A stretch of 64,000 nucleotides of DNA from Zychaea mexicana (Eukaryota > Mucoromycota > Mucoromycetes > Mucorales > Lichtheimiaceae), in the NCBI RefSeq assembly GCF_025766255.1, contig NW_026516744.1, positions 143,086 to 207,085 of the forward strand. Reading direction: 5' to 3'. Positions 1 to 11,132 of this stretch are shown here, one piece after another; the first letter of the stretch is position 1, and each line of letters starts with the position of its first letter. The translations under genes and the position numbers were made by a program. Under the pieces are notes generated by a model. It saw nothing but the letters and a program-made list of their open reading frames with translations, had not been told where the DNA came from and ran no database searches.

Positions 1-458
1 ATATGATTGTCGGCGTCTTTATCATGCTGCTGTTTCTTGACTGGTTTATTATCACTATCGGTACTACTGCTGCTATGCATATGGAAACGGGAAACCATTT
101 GTTTCAATCGTGGCCACAGGTTACTTGGTGACGAGGGTAACGACGATGATAGTGACCACGAGCGACGACGTTGTAGTGGTTGTTGTAACATAGCAACGGT
201 ACTTGATTGCTCCAAGTGACGCCGCTGTTGTTGTCGCCGTCGTCGTTGTTCAGTCTCAGTAGTAGAAGAATAAGAAGGGTGTCGTCGACGATTAGTTGCA
301 ATGGTGGGAATGTGGGGTCGATCAGTCAGCGACTCGTTGGGCACCACGGTAATAACGTGTGTGGCAAGCGGTAGATAAGGGGATGCGTCCAGTGGTGTTG
401 CTAGGCTTTCGCTGTCGTCGGTTTCGCACGAGAGATACGAGAATCGGTGCTGATGCAT
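1..458 (-). CDS. Hypothetical disordered protein, N-terminal part only (leaves left edge)
   Basis: On the minus strand a frame opens at an ATG at 458 and stays open for about 152 codons to the window edge, so the 3' end is missing. The visible protein is Ser-, Thr-, Gln- and Arg-rich, with a run of arginines and glutamines (RRRRQQQRR) near residue 80 and no recognisable domain. It looks like the disordered N-terminus of a larger regulatory or membrane-associated protein, but I do not recognise a family. The region upstream (about 460-1000) is rich in pyrimidine tracts, as expected of a promoter. The start is the first in-frame ATG. A spliced upstream exon cannot be excluded. Confidence 0.5.
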   Translation of the reverse strand, partial: MHQHRFSYLSCETDDSESLATPLDASPYLPLATHVITVVPNESLTDRPHIPTIATNRRRHPSYSSTTETEQRRRRQQQRRHLEQSSTVAMLQQPLQRRRSWSLSSSLPSSPSNLWPRLKQMVSRFHMHSSSSTDSDNKPVKKQQHDKDADNH

Positions 459-1227
459 ACTGGTTATTCTGTCTTGAACTCTTAACTGGCTATGAAAGGA
501 ATGGAAAAGAGAAGAAAGGAAGAGAGAGAAAAGGGCAAGCTTGAAGTGGTGATAGCTTTACTAGTTTTGAGTAGCCGTGGAAGTGCTAGTAGTCAGTGGG
601 TATTGTTTGATTGAGACTTGAACCAAACACTCTTTCTCTTGGCTCTTCTCTCAGTCTCTCTCAACAGGCACAATATGTAGATTACATACATCACGCATTG
701 TTGTACGCCCTGCCTACTGTGCACACACACACACTCTCTCTATTGCTCTGCACTCTACTCTCTCCCACAGAAAAAAAGTTCCGAAAGCTTTTCCTTCTCG
801 GTTTTCTTTTTTTATCTAGTTTTACGACACGACGACACTAGAAAAGTAGGGTCCATACACCCTTCCTCACCAAGTCCTTTCAAGACGATAACAAACCAAA
901 CCGTCTTCTCGGTTGTGCGTGGCTCGTCTAAAGTGTGTGTATGTGTGTGTGCGCGTCTAGTGCACGCAAGAGCTTTTCTCTCTCACCCCGTCGTTATGGC
1001 TTTGGCGTCTTTTCCAGTCGTTATCCATCGATATAAACGATCCGTCTTCCAAGTGGGCGGCTATGAAGCATATGGAAACTTGGCAGAATATGTAAACTAC
1101 TTTTTTTTAAAAATAAAGAAGTAACGACCGTCAAGAGATAAGGGAAAGGAACACACATAGTCTTTCGCTCGCTTTTCTCTAAAACAATTGCAAAATGTAG
1201 CTTCCAAAGGAGATCTTTGACCAACGC
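459..1227. promoter_or_regulatory. Divergent intergenic region with pyrimidine tracts
   Basis: About 770 bp lie between the left-edge gene (-) and the PY-motif membrane protein (+), so the region probably holds both promoters. It contains a CA/CT-rich stretch near 720-770 and further T/C tracts. I see no convincing coding frame, tRNA or repeat. Confidence 0.35.
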
Positions 1228-2198
1228 ATGGCGACAATTCGAGCGATTGTCAAGGAGAGATACCCCCATATTTATCCCGAAACATACATGTTTATGGCAG
1301 CCGTGGTTTTGGTAGTTGCTACTGCCGCTCTTGCTATCCTCGGACGCACCCTTGATATAGTTATTTGGTTTCCTCTCTTGATTTTGATCGCACCCGCTGT
1401 CCTTGCTTATGGCACGACACGCCGCCGTAGTCAGCATCAACGTAGATTTTTGGCTGTAAGTAATGATACCGAATCTTTATCTTCCCCCTCTCATCAATCA
1501 TTTTACACTCTCCCTCTACGGGGGATGTGTGTATGACTTCTGTGACAACTATATATACAGACAGTGATAACGAATGATCATCTCACTGATCATTTATTGA
1601 CGAAAAAATATAGTTCCAGGATGTACTGCATTTATGTCTCAAAGACATGACTGCACAAGATCTCACGCATCATGTGAAATGGGATTATCGACGATTACGA
1701 GAAGGGGATACGGCACAACTGCTCAACTTGAGCCGACCTTTGTCAAGTTGGACGGTTAGCTTGGTTGTAGAGGCGATCCAGATTGACCCGGAAATGGATC
1801 TAAACAGAGAAATGGGTGAAGCGCTGCCAAGTTATGGCGATGCAACAAGAGATATCGTATTGGATATTGGCACGCCCATACAGGATACAGTAATACAGCT
1901 ACGAGAGATGGACTTGGCAGATGCTGGTGGCAGCGGTGCTATAGCTCGTGGCAGTGCTAATAATAGTGCTAGTGCTGCTGGCGCCATGATTGCTTCTGTT
2001 CCTCCTCCCGATTATCACGAAACGGCACCTCCAGCTTATCGTCCTAATAATGATGCTGACGACAGCGATGATCCGTCACGCCCATCCTCTTCTTCTCCTA
2101 CCAATACTGTCCCTGCTACTACTATTACTACCTCCAACAACAACAACAACGTCGCTAATGTTGCTTCTACTACGCCTGCTACAACTTTTAATAATTGA
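1228..2198 (+). CDS. Two-TM membrane protein with three PY-type motifs (putative Rsp5/NEDD4 adaptor or substrate)
   Basis: There are two exons, 1228-1455 and 1620-2198. They are joined in phase 0 at GTAAGT and TTCCAG and encode 268 residues. Residues about 23-60 form two closely spaced hydrophobic segments, followed by a basic stretch (TTRRRS) and a cytosolic domain of unknown family. The C-terminal half carries LPSY (145-148), PPDY (205-208) and PPAY (213-216), then a Ser/Asn/Thr-rich tail. PPxY and LPxY are the motifs bound by WW domains of the Rsp5/NEDD4 ubiquitin ligase, so a role in membrane-protein ubiquitination or sorting is inferred. The topology resembles small Rsp5 adaptors such as Bsd2 in layout only; I see no sequence similarity that assigns a family. 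Confidence 0.7.
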
Positions 2199-2820
2199 TA
2201 ACCTGTATAGTAAATCTTCTCTGTGTATTATTATCATTTCTTCTCCTTTTCTTCTGCTAATGTATTACTATGAGTACCATGTAAAATATAATTATCTTCA
2301 TTTTTTACGGCATTGAACACAAATGCTATTAAAGATTTATATTATGCTTCTCTATAGATTATATAACATCTTGGATTTATTATTTCACTTCCAAACAGTC
2401 TAAATATGTTTTGATCCATCGATTTTAAAGATTGTATTAGCAAGAAGCGAATAATACACACATAATAGACTGGCACCGTCTTCCCACCGTGCTACACGGA
2501 TACTTACATTGAACAGAGCATATTTCATTAATTTAAAGATGATACGGAAGGAAGGTTCCAAGTATTCTCTACTAACTTCAGGTTTCATTGTATTGAAACG
2601 TATCCCAGTTCGTGCACCGTAAAAGAATCGATGATAGCATTGACGGCCCTGTCGATTAATGTGGCTTGTGTGAGCGATTTTGCCCCGCTGTTCCAATTTT
2701 GAAAGGTGTGCAAGGTTCAGGGTATACTTTCTTCGTCCCGCCAAACACACTTCATTTGTATATACATAATACCGTCCTCTCGCCCCTTCACCTATACACA
2801 CAGCTTATTCACGTACACAG
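2199..2820. other. Intergenic: 3' UTR and promoter of the mL40 gene
   Basis: About 620 bp separate two genes on the same strand. A 133-codon open frame exists on the opposite strand but has no domain or composition typical of coding sequence here. Otherwise nothing is visible apart from AT-rich 3' UTR sequence and the presumed promoter of the downstream gene. Confidence 0.35.
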
Positions 2821-3258
2821 ATGCTTTCCATTGCACGTCAACAATGCGCTAGTTTAGCCCGACGACAGGTACGCCATGCCAGTACCGGTGGCCGCCCAGA
2901 CACGAATGCCGCCAGTGGCGATTCCCGTATGGAACTTATTCGACGAGTCCTTTTTGAATCACCAAACCGCGAACCTACCATTAAACTTGAAGGCGAAGCC
3001 CTGGAACAACACGAAACGATCGAACGTGCATGGAAACTACACAAAATGCGTCAACGTGAACAGCGACAACAGACCTTGGAACGACAATTCCGATCCGTGC
3101 ATGCAGCCATGAGCGAACTCGAAAAGACCAGCGATCGGTTGTTCAAGGGCGCCATTGTAAAGAGCCGGCATATCACCTATCCTAAACAATCCAAGATTCC
3201 CACTGAAACACCATCAAACCAAGGATGGGATTATAGCTACAAGGCATCATCAGAATAA
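2821..3258 (+). CDS. Mitochondrial large-subunit ribosomal protein mL40
   Basis: A single exon encodes 145 residues. The first 20 residues are basic and lack acids (MLSIARQQ...RRQVRHAS), as in a mitochondrial presequence. The core contains ETIERAWKLHK followed by a charged helix and a segment like AMSELEK...RLFKGA, which matches the mL40 family (yeast Mrpl28, human MRPL40). That family is a small helical component of the mitochondrial large ribosomal subunit. The length is normal for the family. No intron is needed. The protein should act in the mitochondrial matrix. Its 3' end lies only about 70 bp from the convergent ANCHR-like gene. Confidence 0.8.
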   Translation: MLSIARQQCASLARRQVRHASTGGRPDTNAASGDSRMELIRRVLFESPNREPTIKLEGEALEQHETIERAWKLHKMRQREQRQQTLERQFRSVHAAMSELEKTSDRLFKGAIVKSRHITYPKQSKIPTETPSNQGWDYSYKASSE

Positions 3259-3326
3259 AAAAAAAGGATATTTCTTATTTTATTTTGTAAAATAATGCTA
3301 TAATACGTATTACCACTAGTTAGTAA

Positions 3327-4202
3327 CTATGTTGTTATTCGTCGCCACTTGTGTTTCATGGCTTCATAATCAGCCAATTCACTCTTGTGTCCGTCGTAGA
3401 AACAGCGATCGCAAAATCTGTCATTCTCGCACCCTTTGCATTCAATGGTGGCGTCTTCGTTGCAGATAACGCACCAGTCGTCCATTTCATCATGAAATTC
3501 ATCGTCTTGGATAGGCTTCGGTGGTGGGCCAGGCAGTTTTGCACCGGTTGTCGTGGCAGTTAGTGGTGACGTTGAAGAGGAAGCAGGTGATGAGGAGGGT
3601 GTTGCCGTACTAAACAATGGTCGGTCTTGTTTAAAGGCAAGATATCGCTGCTCCAAGTCGAGATCACGTTGTTTATCCAAATGTGCATATTTCTTCTCCA
3701 CCGTTACTTGATCCTGAACTTGTTTGAGTAGCTCGTTACTTTCATCATACATTGCTACTTCATCTTCTCCTCTGAGAAAAGCCTTTTGTACAGACTTTAT
3801 TCGATCATCACAGTCAACACCGTAATTGCCATCGTCCTCATCGTCGCTGTTTAATAGGTCGACTTCCTGCAAAAGCTTCTCAACCTTAGAAACAAATGGT
3901 TACTTAACTTTTATCAGGTCAAAATACCATTACTCAAAAACTTTGTAATACCTCGTCCATATCTGCATCTGTTGGAACAGTATACTTGTTGCTGCTGTTA
4001 CCTTTGTCAATGCTAATGCCAGTAGTAGGTTGCAATGGAAACACCTTTTCAAACCGCTGTGCAAGTTCTTCATCACTAATCAAGTTAGGCCCGCTGTAGC
4101 ACTAAACTAGTATAATTGTAAGGAATGATAGTCATACGTTTCTTGTACTTTATTTTCGCCCTTTAATTGAGCCACGCGTTTTGCCAATTCGTCATCGTCC
4201 AT
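3327..4202 (-). CDS. ANCHR/ZFYVE19-like protein with C-terminal B-box-type zinc finger
   Basis: There are three exons on the minus strand: 4202-4138, 4093-3952 and 3884-3327. They encode 254 residues with phase-consistent GT-AG joins. Two short helical motifs at the N-terminus (DELAKRVAQLKG and SDEELAQRFEKVFP) resemble the repeated ELxxRxxxLKG-like motifs of ANCHR. The middle is acidic and helical, then Ser/Pro-rich. The C-terminus has a Cys/His zinc-binding pattern starting CVICNEDATIEC and ending CDRCFYDGHK. This layout fits the C-terminal half of ZFYVE19/ANCHR, which in animals delays abscission together with ESCRT-III and VPS4. Unlike human ANCHR there is no N-terminal FYVE finger. The functional assignment is by family only. 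Confidence 0.75.
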
Positions 4203-4381
4203 TATTTTGGTATGCGAAATGTTTTAGTTATGGTAAGAGTGATAGTGCTCGAAAATGCGCAGCGCTTCCTTCACTGTCGGAGTGTATATTTCAAAGTTTT
4301 GCAGAGTAAGAACGACACACGCTACAAAGATTCAGTTTTTCTTTTTCAACCTCTCTCAAATTTAATTCGTTATTTTGAAAC

Positions 4382-4987
4382 ATGGATGCCGAAAAGAAAG
4401 TCGACAAGAAAGAGCCCACCAGTGGAAGCGAGCATATCAACATTAAAGTCGTTGGTGGTGTAAGTTTCCAAAGAAATTCTCGTCGTAAAGATTAGTGTTC
4501 AACATCAATTTGTGAATGCAGCCTTTATATACAATCTCAGAGAACGACAGAGAGAGAAAAAAAAGCGTGATATTGAATTGTTCATTGTGTAAATATCTAT
4601 TTTGATAGGACAACAATGAAGTTTTTTTCAAGATTAAGCAATCGACCCCTTTGCGAAAACTGATGGATGCTTACTGTGAACGTCAAGGCAAATCTCCAGG
4701 ATCTGTTCGATTCTTATATGATGGTCATCGTGTGTTGGCCACTGACACGCCACAAGGTGTAAGTATTGGTTATTGCTGGGAGTTAGTGCACTAGCAACAT
4801 TTGTTGGAAACGTACCAGGTGTGGATAGTGTGGAAATGGTGATGGCGAGAACGGAACTACAAGGCGGAGGGCAAAGATTTGATAGAGTGACGACTAACAA
4901 CACTTTGTATATTTTGACTACGGATAGCTGGACATGGACGATGGCGATACGATCGACGTGATGGTGGAGCAAATTGGCGGCTGCTAG
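4382..4987 (+). CDS. SMT3: SUMO (small ubiquitin-like modifier), Smt3 homologue
   Basis: There are three exons, 4382-4459, 4609-4758 and 4928-4987, all in phase 0, encoding 95 residues. A charged N-terminal tail (MDAEKKVDKKEP) precedes a ubiquitin fold starting INIKVVGGDNNEVFFKIK. It includes the SUMO-typical PLRKLMDAYCERQG and RFLYDGHRV, and ends DVMVEQIGG-C. The diglycine is the conjugation site exposed by a Ulp protease, and here the removable extension is a single Cys. The modifier acts on nuclear and cytosolic proteins through the Aos1-Uba2 and Ubc9 enzymes. The gene is divergent from the ANCHR-like gene, with about 180 bp between start codons. Confidence 0.95.
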
Positions 4988-5390
4988 TCGCTGGCATTCT
5001 TCCTCTTCTTCTTCAATCATGTCTCTCTGTTTCGTTTATTTCTCTACCAATGCAACATATATTACAACACTTTTACAAACACACCGTCATCATAATTTTT
5101 CTCCTCCCATAAAAGAATATATATACGAGGGAGATGCTTTCTTCGTTCTCTCTCATCTGTTTTACTTCAAAATAATCGGACAAAAAGAAGATGATTTCCA
5201 ACCAAAAGCGTAGGATAACGGAGTAAATGAGTGGGAGAGTAACTTTTCCTTAAGAGTAATGTTGCGTTTCGAGTAGACTATTGTGGTGTTGTGGGGAGAC
5301 AGGGAGGGTGTGATAATAGTGATGATGGTCGGCGTAAATTTCGGAGGGTAGTGATAACGGAAACAGAGATTTATAAAAACGGGGAGCTAC

Positions 5391-8300
5391 TTATTTGCCA
5401 ACCTTTCTCCAGCCATTTTCATCGGTTGAGCCGCCGCCTGGAGCACGGTTGCGTGGGCGCCATGGTTGTGAGCCGCCGCCGCTGCTCTCTTCACGAGGCG
5501 GGGGAGGACCACGTCGCGACCAGCTACCTTCGCGATCACCGCCGCTGCTCTCTTCACGAGGGGGAGGAGGACCACGTCGCGACCAGCTACCTTCGCGATC
5601 ACCGCCGCTGCTCTCTTCACGAGGGGGAGGAGGACCACGTCGCGACCAACTACCTTCGCGATCACCGCCACCAGGACGACGTTCGCGGTCACTACGGTCA
5701 CTACGGTCACGGTCGCCACGGTCACGACCAAACGATGAACCAAGGGCCCGACCACCACCACGCCAGTTATCTTCAGCAGGTGCCGATGGAGCAGCAGCCT
5801 GTTGCTTACGCAAGGCGGGTGGCACGTAGGCACTACCACCGCTGCTGCCACTGTGAGCAGGAGCAGGAGCAGGAGCAGGAGCGGGAGGTGTTGCAGGAGC
5901 GGCGCGTTTTTGGGCAAGCTTCTCTTCAATCTCGCGCTCGCGCTGTTGCTGCTTGCGCAACTGCTCTTCTTGTTTTCTATAAACGTCAACCGTGTTTCTT
6001 TGGTTAATAGGTCTTTTGTGGTACTAGCATTGTGCGCAGTTCAATTGTTGTTCTTTTACCTGTTGTGTTCTTCACGCTCTGCCTTTTCTTTGGCAAGTCG
6101 AGCTTGCTTTTCAGCAGCTTCGCGCTCTTCAGCTTCTCTGATGCGTCGTTCTTCTTCTTCGCGTTGCTGGTGCTCGGCTTCCTCGGCTTCGCGTTGCTTA
6201 ATAAGCTCTTCACGTTGAGCACGCCATTGGCTAATGCGTTCTTGCTTGGCTTTTTCAATGGTTTCTTCAGCAGCGCGATATTTAGCCTCGACGACGCTTT
6301 TCACCTTCTCTTGTTGCTTATTCTTGTAAGTGTTGTAATCGTCCAAAATACGTGAAAGGCGGCTCTTGATCTTCATGTTCTCCTTGTGCTTAGCCTTGGA
6401 TGACTCCAACTCAGCCTTGCGAGCAGCCTCGTAGAAGGCCTTATCTGCCTTTTGTTGGTGCTCGTAATCCTTTTCGAGCAATGGGATTTCCTCCTTGCGA
6501 TAGGCACGTTCGGTGTGATCCAAACGCTTGCCAATCTGCTTCAAACGATCGCTCAATTCCTTTTGCTCCGTCTGCAAGCGAGATACCTTCAAATCCAGCA
6601 GCGTCTTGACATCCGAGTTTTCGATTTCTTCGGGCTTGAGCTGGAGACCCGTCTTGGCCGTGATCTCTTCGGCAATACGCTTGGCCTGATCGCGCTGGAT
6701 CTCGTCCTGGACACGCTTCACGCGCTCTTCCTCGCGACGTCGTTGTTCTTCTTCCATGCGTTTCTTTTCGGCTTCGGCCTTCCTTGCAGCAGCAACAGCC
6801 TTTTCTTGGGCAGCCAATTTCTCTTTGCGAGACAATTCCGTCTCGATAATCTCTTTGCGGTGTTCGATGGTAGCCTTGCGCTGCAAAGTAGCCTTGTGTT
6901 CCTTTTCGATGCCCTTGACGGCGCGTTCGAGAGCCTCCTTCTTGGCATCGGCAGCGCTGGCCTTGACCGAGGGATCAATCATTTGAGCAACGGCATGCAA
7001 GCTGTTACCAAGACGCGACAGCTGAGTGCGCATGAGATCGGCAGGCGACGACTGGAGTTGAATGCCTTCAGTGACAGTGTCTTTGGGTGGTGCGAACAAG
7101 TCGGTCTCAAACATCAAACTCTGGGAGGAATGGTCGATACGGATGTTCAATTCGCCACGCTTGCAGCCGTTCATGATGAACTTTTCAATCGTAGCGGCGT
7201 CATAGTTGTAGGGTTCAGGGAACGATGCCAACTTTAAGACAAAGTCGAGCTTGACGGTGGTGTAGACCTGCGACAGCTGTTGCAAAAGACGGGTGAGAAT
7301 GACTTGGTGAAGAGGGCGGACGTATTTGGCCATGTCGGGATCTTCGGACAGCTTGGTCATGATGGGATTGATCTTGCGGCAGATCGACAAGGGGTGGAAC
7401 TGGACTTCGAGAATGTTGTACAGATCACGGATTTCAGGACGGACGCGCGACAAGATGTTCTTGTTGAGAGCTTCCTTGAGCAGACCAGTACGGGTAGGGT
7501 GCTGATACAGACCCATGAGCATCGACAAACGGTTCAATTTCTGGATGCGATGCTCGTTGGCTTCAACGTAGCCAGGACGGGTCTTTGTGGTAGTGATGAT
7601 AGGGATGGCAAGAGCCGAGAGCAAGACAACCGAAGCCATGCGCGACTGTTCTTCGTCGGTCAAGTTCTTGTTGATCATACGTTCGATGCTTGAATAGCGG
7701 TTCCATGCAGCCGAGTGGAATAAATAATCCTCGCCGACCATGAAGATCTTGGTCAGCTTTTCGTAATAGTTCGCCATCATAACGGGCTTAGGAGGACGTT
7801 TGGACGTGGTCAACAAGGTGTGAATATCCTCAACCGACTTGAATGCCTCCTGCCACAACTCGAGTTCAGCAGCAGCGTTCAATTGGATGAAACGAGCATC
7901 GAGGTACTGCTGCAACGTCTCCGGGTCGTTCAGGTTGATCGAATGGGGCTGGTGCGAGTATTTCGACATGTTTTGGAAATGGTTGCGCAGAATTTCGCAA
8001 AGACGGCGGAATTCCGTCTTGCGAGCGTACGTCAAACAGAATGCAAACGCCTTGCCGGTGACAGAGTGATACAGCGTTTCCAAACGTGCGTTGTTGCGAA
8101 GCATATCTAAAACCGTGCGGTATGCTTCCCACAAGAACTTCAACCAAGGCGTGACCACAGCGCGATCGGTTCTATCTTTGGTCTGTTCACCGCTGACGGT
8201 GCTGAGCATGATCGATTCGGGCGTTTCGGATGCTTCGAGATCGTCAATATATTCAACAGCAATCTGATCGGCCTTGGCACGGGCCTCGGCGACCTTTTGT

Positions 8301-8836
8301 TCAGATAATTCGAGAAGCTTGTTGATGATAGCCTATATAATAAGTTTTACAACGTAAAAAAGTATCATCGCGCGCGTTTTAGTATTTCGTTCTGGTTTGT
8401 CGTAGCGGTTTCGATTCGTAAACGCCGTAGATGGGCGGGCACCATCTGAATTTATAAGAAAAATTGATAAAACAGATGCGAACCTCGATGCTGCTGACGC
8501 TGGTGTTTTGGGCAATGTTACGGTACTGATGAAGACCTTCCTTCACCATCTTGCCCTTGCGCAACGTGACGCAAAGCTCAATGTATTTGAGCATGATGGG
8601 CTCCATAATGTTGAGCGCATAGCTGCGGGAACGCTTCGACAGGACAACTTCATGAAGGGTCTGCAATGCTACGGCATCTTGGCCTGAAGCGCACAACTCT
8701 ACATATACACACATACGCGAATTTTAACGATCCATCCATCTATCAATCCTTTAGGTTCGTTCATCCATCTATCCCATCCATTACCTTCAGCTCGCTTGAG
8801 AGCGTTATCCGGTTTTACCGCGTAGAATGGAGCCAT
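5391..8836 (-). CDS. TIF32: Translation initiation factor eIF3 subunit a
   Basis: There are four exons on the minus strand: 8836-8785, 8698-8484, 8332-6060 and 5976-5391. They encode 1041 residues. The start reads MAPFYAVKPDNALKRAEEL, the usual eIF3a beginning. The first half holds the helical PCI region that scaffolds eIF3. Residues from about 530 onward form a long charged coiled coil (QEKAVAAARKAEAEKKRMEE type). The last 100 residues are Arg/Gly/Ser/Pro-rich, with three identical 21-residue repeats around 951-1013, and the protein ends NGWRKVGK. eIF3a binds the 40S subunit and links eIF3b and eIF3c during initiation. The repeats are a lineage-specific addition. Splice phases agree at every join. 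Confidence 0.95.
5478..5666 (-). repeat. Three tandem copies of a 63-bp unit inside the eIF3a 3' coding region
   Basis: The units lie at 5478-5540, 5541-5603 and 5604-5666 and differ at only a few bases. Each encodes 21 residues built around GDREGSWSRRGPPPPREES. Because 63 is a multiple of three, copy-number change keeps the frame. The near-identity of the units suggests recent amplification. Confidence 0.95.
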
Positions 8837-9574
8837 ATTGGGCTTTGTAGAGGATTGGATCACTTTCAAGAAGGCGATTAAGAGTATAGGTGGTACCTTC
8901 CCCAACTCCGGTTTTCCTAATTAGGCAAGTAAAAGCTGCTTGAGACGAAGTTGCCATAGATACGTACATCATAGATTACATTTTAGCTATTAACTCAACC
9001 ATAAGTCCTTGAAATACAATTGATTTATATTATAACATTATGCTTATGTTAATTGACTATTTGAAATCCACCATACAAAATTTACACCATAGGTAGGTGA
9101 TGTTATAACAAAAGCATTGGCTAATAAACGACCCTCGCAGCGATTTCTTCACCTGCTGTCATCGCGTCATGTTCCTAAGACATTAAGTGATCTCAAAGGA
9201 GCTTATTAGAAACGTGTGAATACATACTTAGAGGACTGCGACTGTTCTGAAATCGGATTACTGTATGCAAGTTTCTATACGGTTAAATGATGCATGAACG
9301 AGAAACAGTTTATTATTCCGTAAGCTGAGACCTTTACAAACTTCTTGATACATCGTCATAATATAGTAATTATTGTAAAAAGTTGTCAGCTGTGGTTGTC
9401 TTAAGTAGCTCTAAATGCAATAAGTGTCGTTGATTTTACGTAGCTCATCTATGTATTAACCTCAGTCAAAAAGCCAATGACTGTTTTGCATCAGATCAGC
9501 GTTTTCACGTGCACTACTGTATATGAAGGAAGGGGTGGTTTTTTGGCGTTCGATTCACATGTGTTTCATATTAA
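8837..9574. other. Intergenic, upstream of eIF3a
   Basis: This is AT-rich sequence with no frame of convincing composition. It presumably includes the eIF3a promoter near 8840-9000. I see nothing else. Confidence 0.3.
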
Positions 9575-9990
9575 CCTCAGCAATTACAGTCTGTTGTAGC
9601 TTTTCATCATTCATTACAACTTGAACAGTTTCTTCATCGTCGGTCAATTTTGGATGCACAGCAGCCATCACCCCTCTGGAAGATCAGCACTTCAGCAGTA
9701 AACATCGTATTATTGAGAATATCAAAGCCGTATATCTCCTCTATATCTGTTGTAATCTGCTTTATAGCCTCCTTGAAAGCATTGACCATTTCATCACTTG
9801 TTGTGTTGCGTCTTGCCATTATGCCTTGCAGAATATTGGTTTTAGAGGCAGCTGCAAATGGTCTCCTTTACTATACTGTATTTTAGATATCAAAAGATTA
9901 AGTATATATAAAATACTTACACTGAGGTATAGAGACTGTTTGTCCTTCATTGGCGTATAATCAATGAGAGCTCACGGCTATACCTTTTCC
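9575..9990 (-). pseudogene. Broken gene fragment of unknown family
   Basis: On the minus strand three coding-like segments line up. A short piece near 9960-9922 ends NEGQTVSIPQ before a GTAAGT donor. A segment after a TTTGCAG acceptor, about 9855-9680, contains TNILQGIMARRNTTSDEM and DIEEIYGFDILNN. A third segment in another frame, about 9660-9590, contains HPKLTDDEETVQVV and ends near GAGGTTAAT. The second and third segments need a one-base frame change near 9665, where the first frame soon hits a stop. Amino-acid composition is natural in both. I do not recognise the family. It may be a decayed gene or a gene with an intron I cannot place. Confidence 0.4.
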
Positions 9991-11132
9991 TCTAGTTATC
10001 ACTTTCGTATTTCGCAGCCTAATTAGCCAAAATCCTATGGCTGCAAAAAGTCGGGGTTGACTGTATTGCTATTACTTGATATCAATTCCGTAATAGAAAA
10101 TAACAGCAAACCTCCAAGATGACCAAAGTAAAAAGAGATACCAATACAATGCGTCACCTACATCGTCATCGCATATTGGACACATTGTGCATTTGGCTCA
10201 TACTCTTCTGTCAGTAGTGCCATAGCGTTTTGCGTAAAAAAAAGGAGTATAAAATGTACATAATCCCATTATTTACGGTTATTCACAAGGCAAAGAATAG
10301 CATCACGAACGGAAAATCATGTCAATTTTTCATGGCAGTATTGATTTTGTTCTTTTGGAAATCACGGGGAAATGTTGTCAGTGGCGCGGTTATATTAGTT
10401 GTGAATTATATCATAGAGTTGTTTCTCTCCTCTTTCGACTACCTTAATTCACCCTTACATTGCAATTGAGCACACTACATAACGACTTTACTTATATAGC
10501 CAAGGGTTACAAGTATAAAATTTGAAGCACCACCACCAGTTTCCCCCACACACTCCTTATTTACTTATAGCTCCATTATTGTTGGATAAGCATTTATTGT
10601 CTTGCACCTCACCTAAAGAGGCTACTAAAGATTCAGTCAAAATGATGGTTCTCCCCTTGAAGCCAAGTTTATCTAGTATAATATAGTATGATTGCTGCTA
10701 TGTACTAAGGTTAAGTACTAGGATTCAAGCGAGTTTTTCTATTACAACTATCACTTCGCGAATGATGACTTTTGTTGCTTTTTTGCAATGTAATATCATA
10801 AAAATATTTCGTACATAATAATAAGTAGCTACCGTTACCAATAGTGCTACTACTACTCCTTATCTCCCTCCTCTTACTTGTCACTTTCTCTACGATAAGT
10901 AAACCACTGTTAATATCAAGCGGTTGAAAAAGGAGATGAAAAAAAGAAACTAGATTGTATTATATAATATGATCCATTGACAACCCTTTTCTCATCCTTT
11001 TTTCTCCACCCTCTTCTTTTTCATTCTTTCTTTGTTTTCTTTACTCTTGCTCTTTTGTAGCTCTCGTGCTATATAACCTTTTACTTATTTGCAGGTTGTG
11101 ATCGTCAATATAGTTATATTTTTAGCGCAAAG
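9991..11132. other. Intergenic, upstream of the CH-kinase gene
   Basis: About 1.1 kb with no frame I can support. A 31-codon ATG frame near 10119 is too short to call. Pyrimidine-rich tracts at about 10990-11060 lie directly before the kinase start and probably belong to its promoter and 5' UTR. Confidence 0.3.

Noticed and set aside
2400..2801. 133-codon open frame on the minus strand
   Set aside because: It has no domain or usual composition, and it covers the promoter of the mL40 gene and the 3' UTR of the preceding gene. Most likely chance.
5395..5989. Long open frames on the plus strand and in other minus frames over the eIF3a tail
   Set aside because: They are shadows of the GC-rich eIF3a repeat region. 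The eIF3a frame is the one that joins by splicing to the PCI-containing exon.
6452..7693. Plus-strand open frames of up to 261 codons
   Set aside because: They lie antisense to the eIF3a coding exon and have shadow-like composition.
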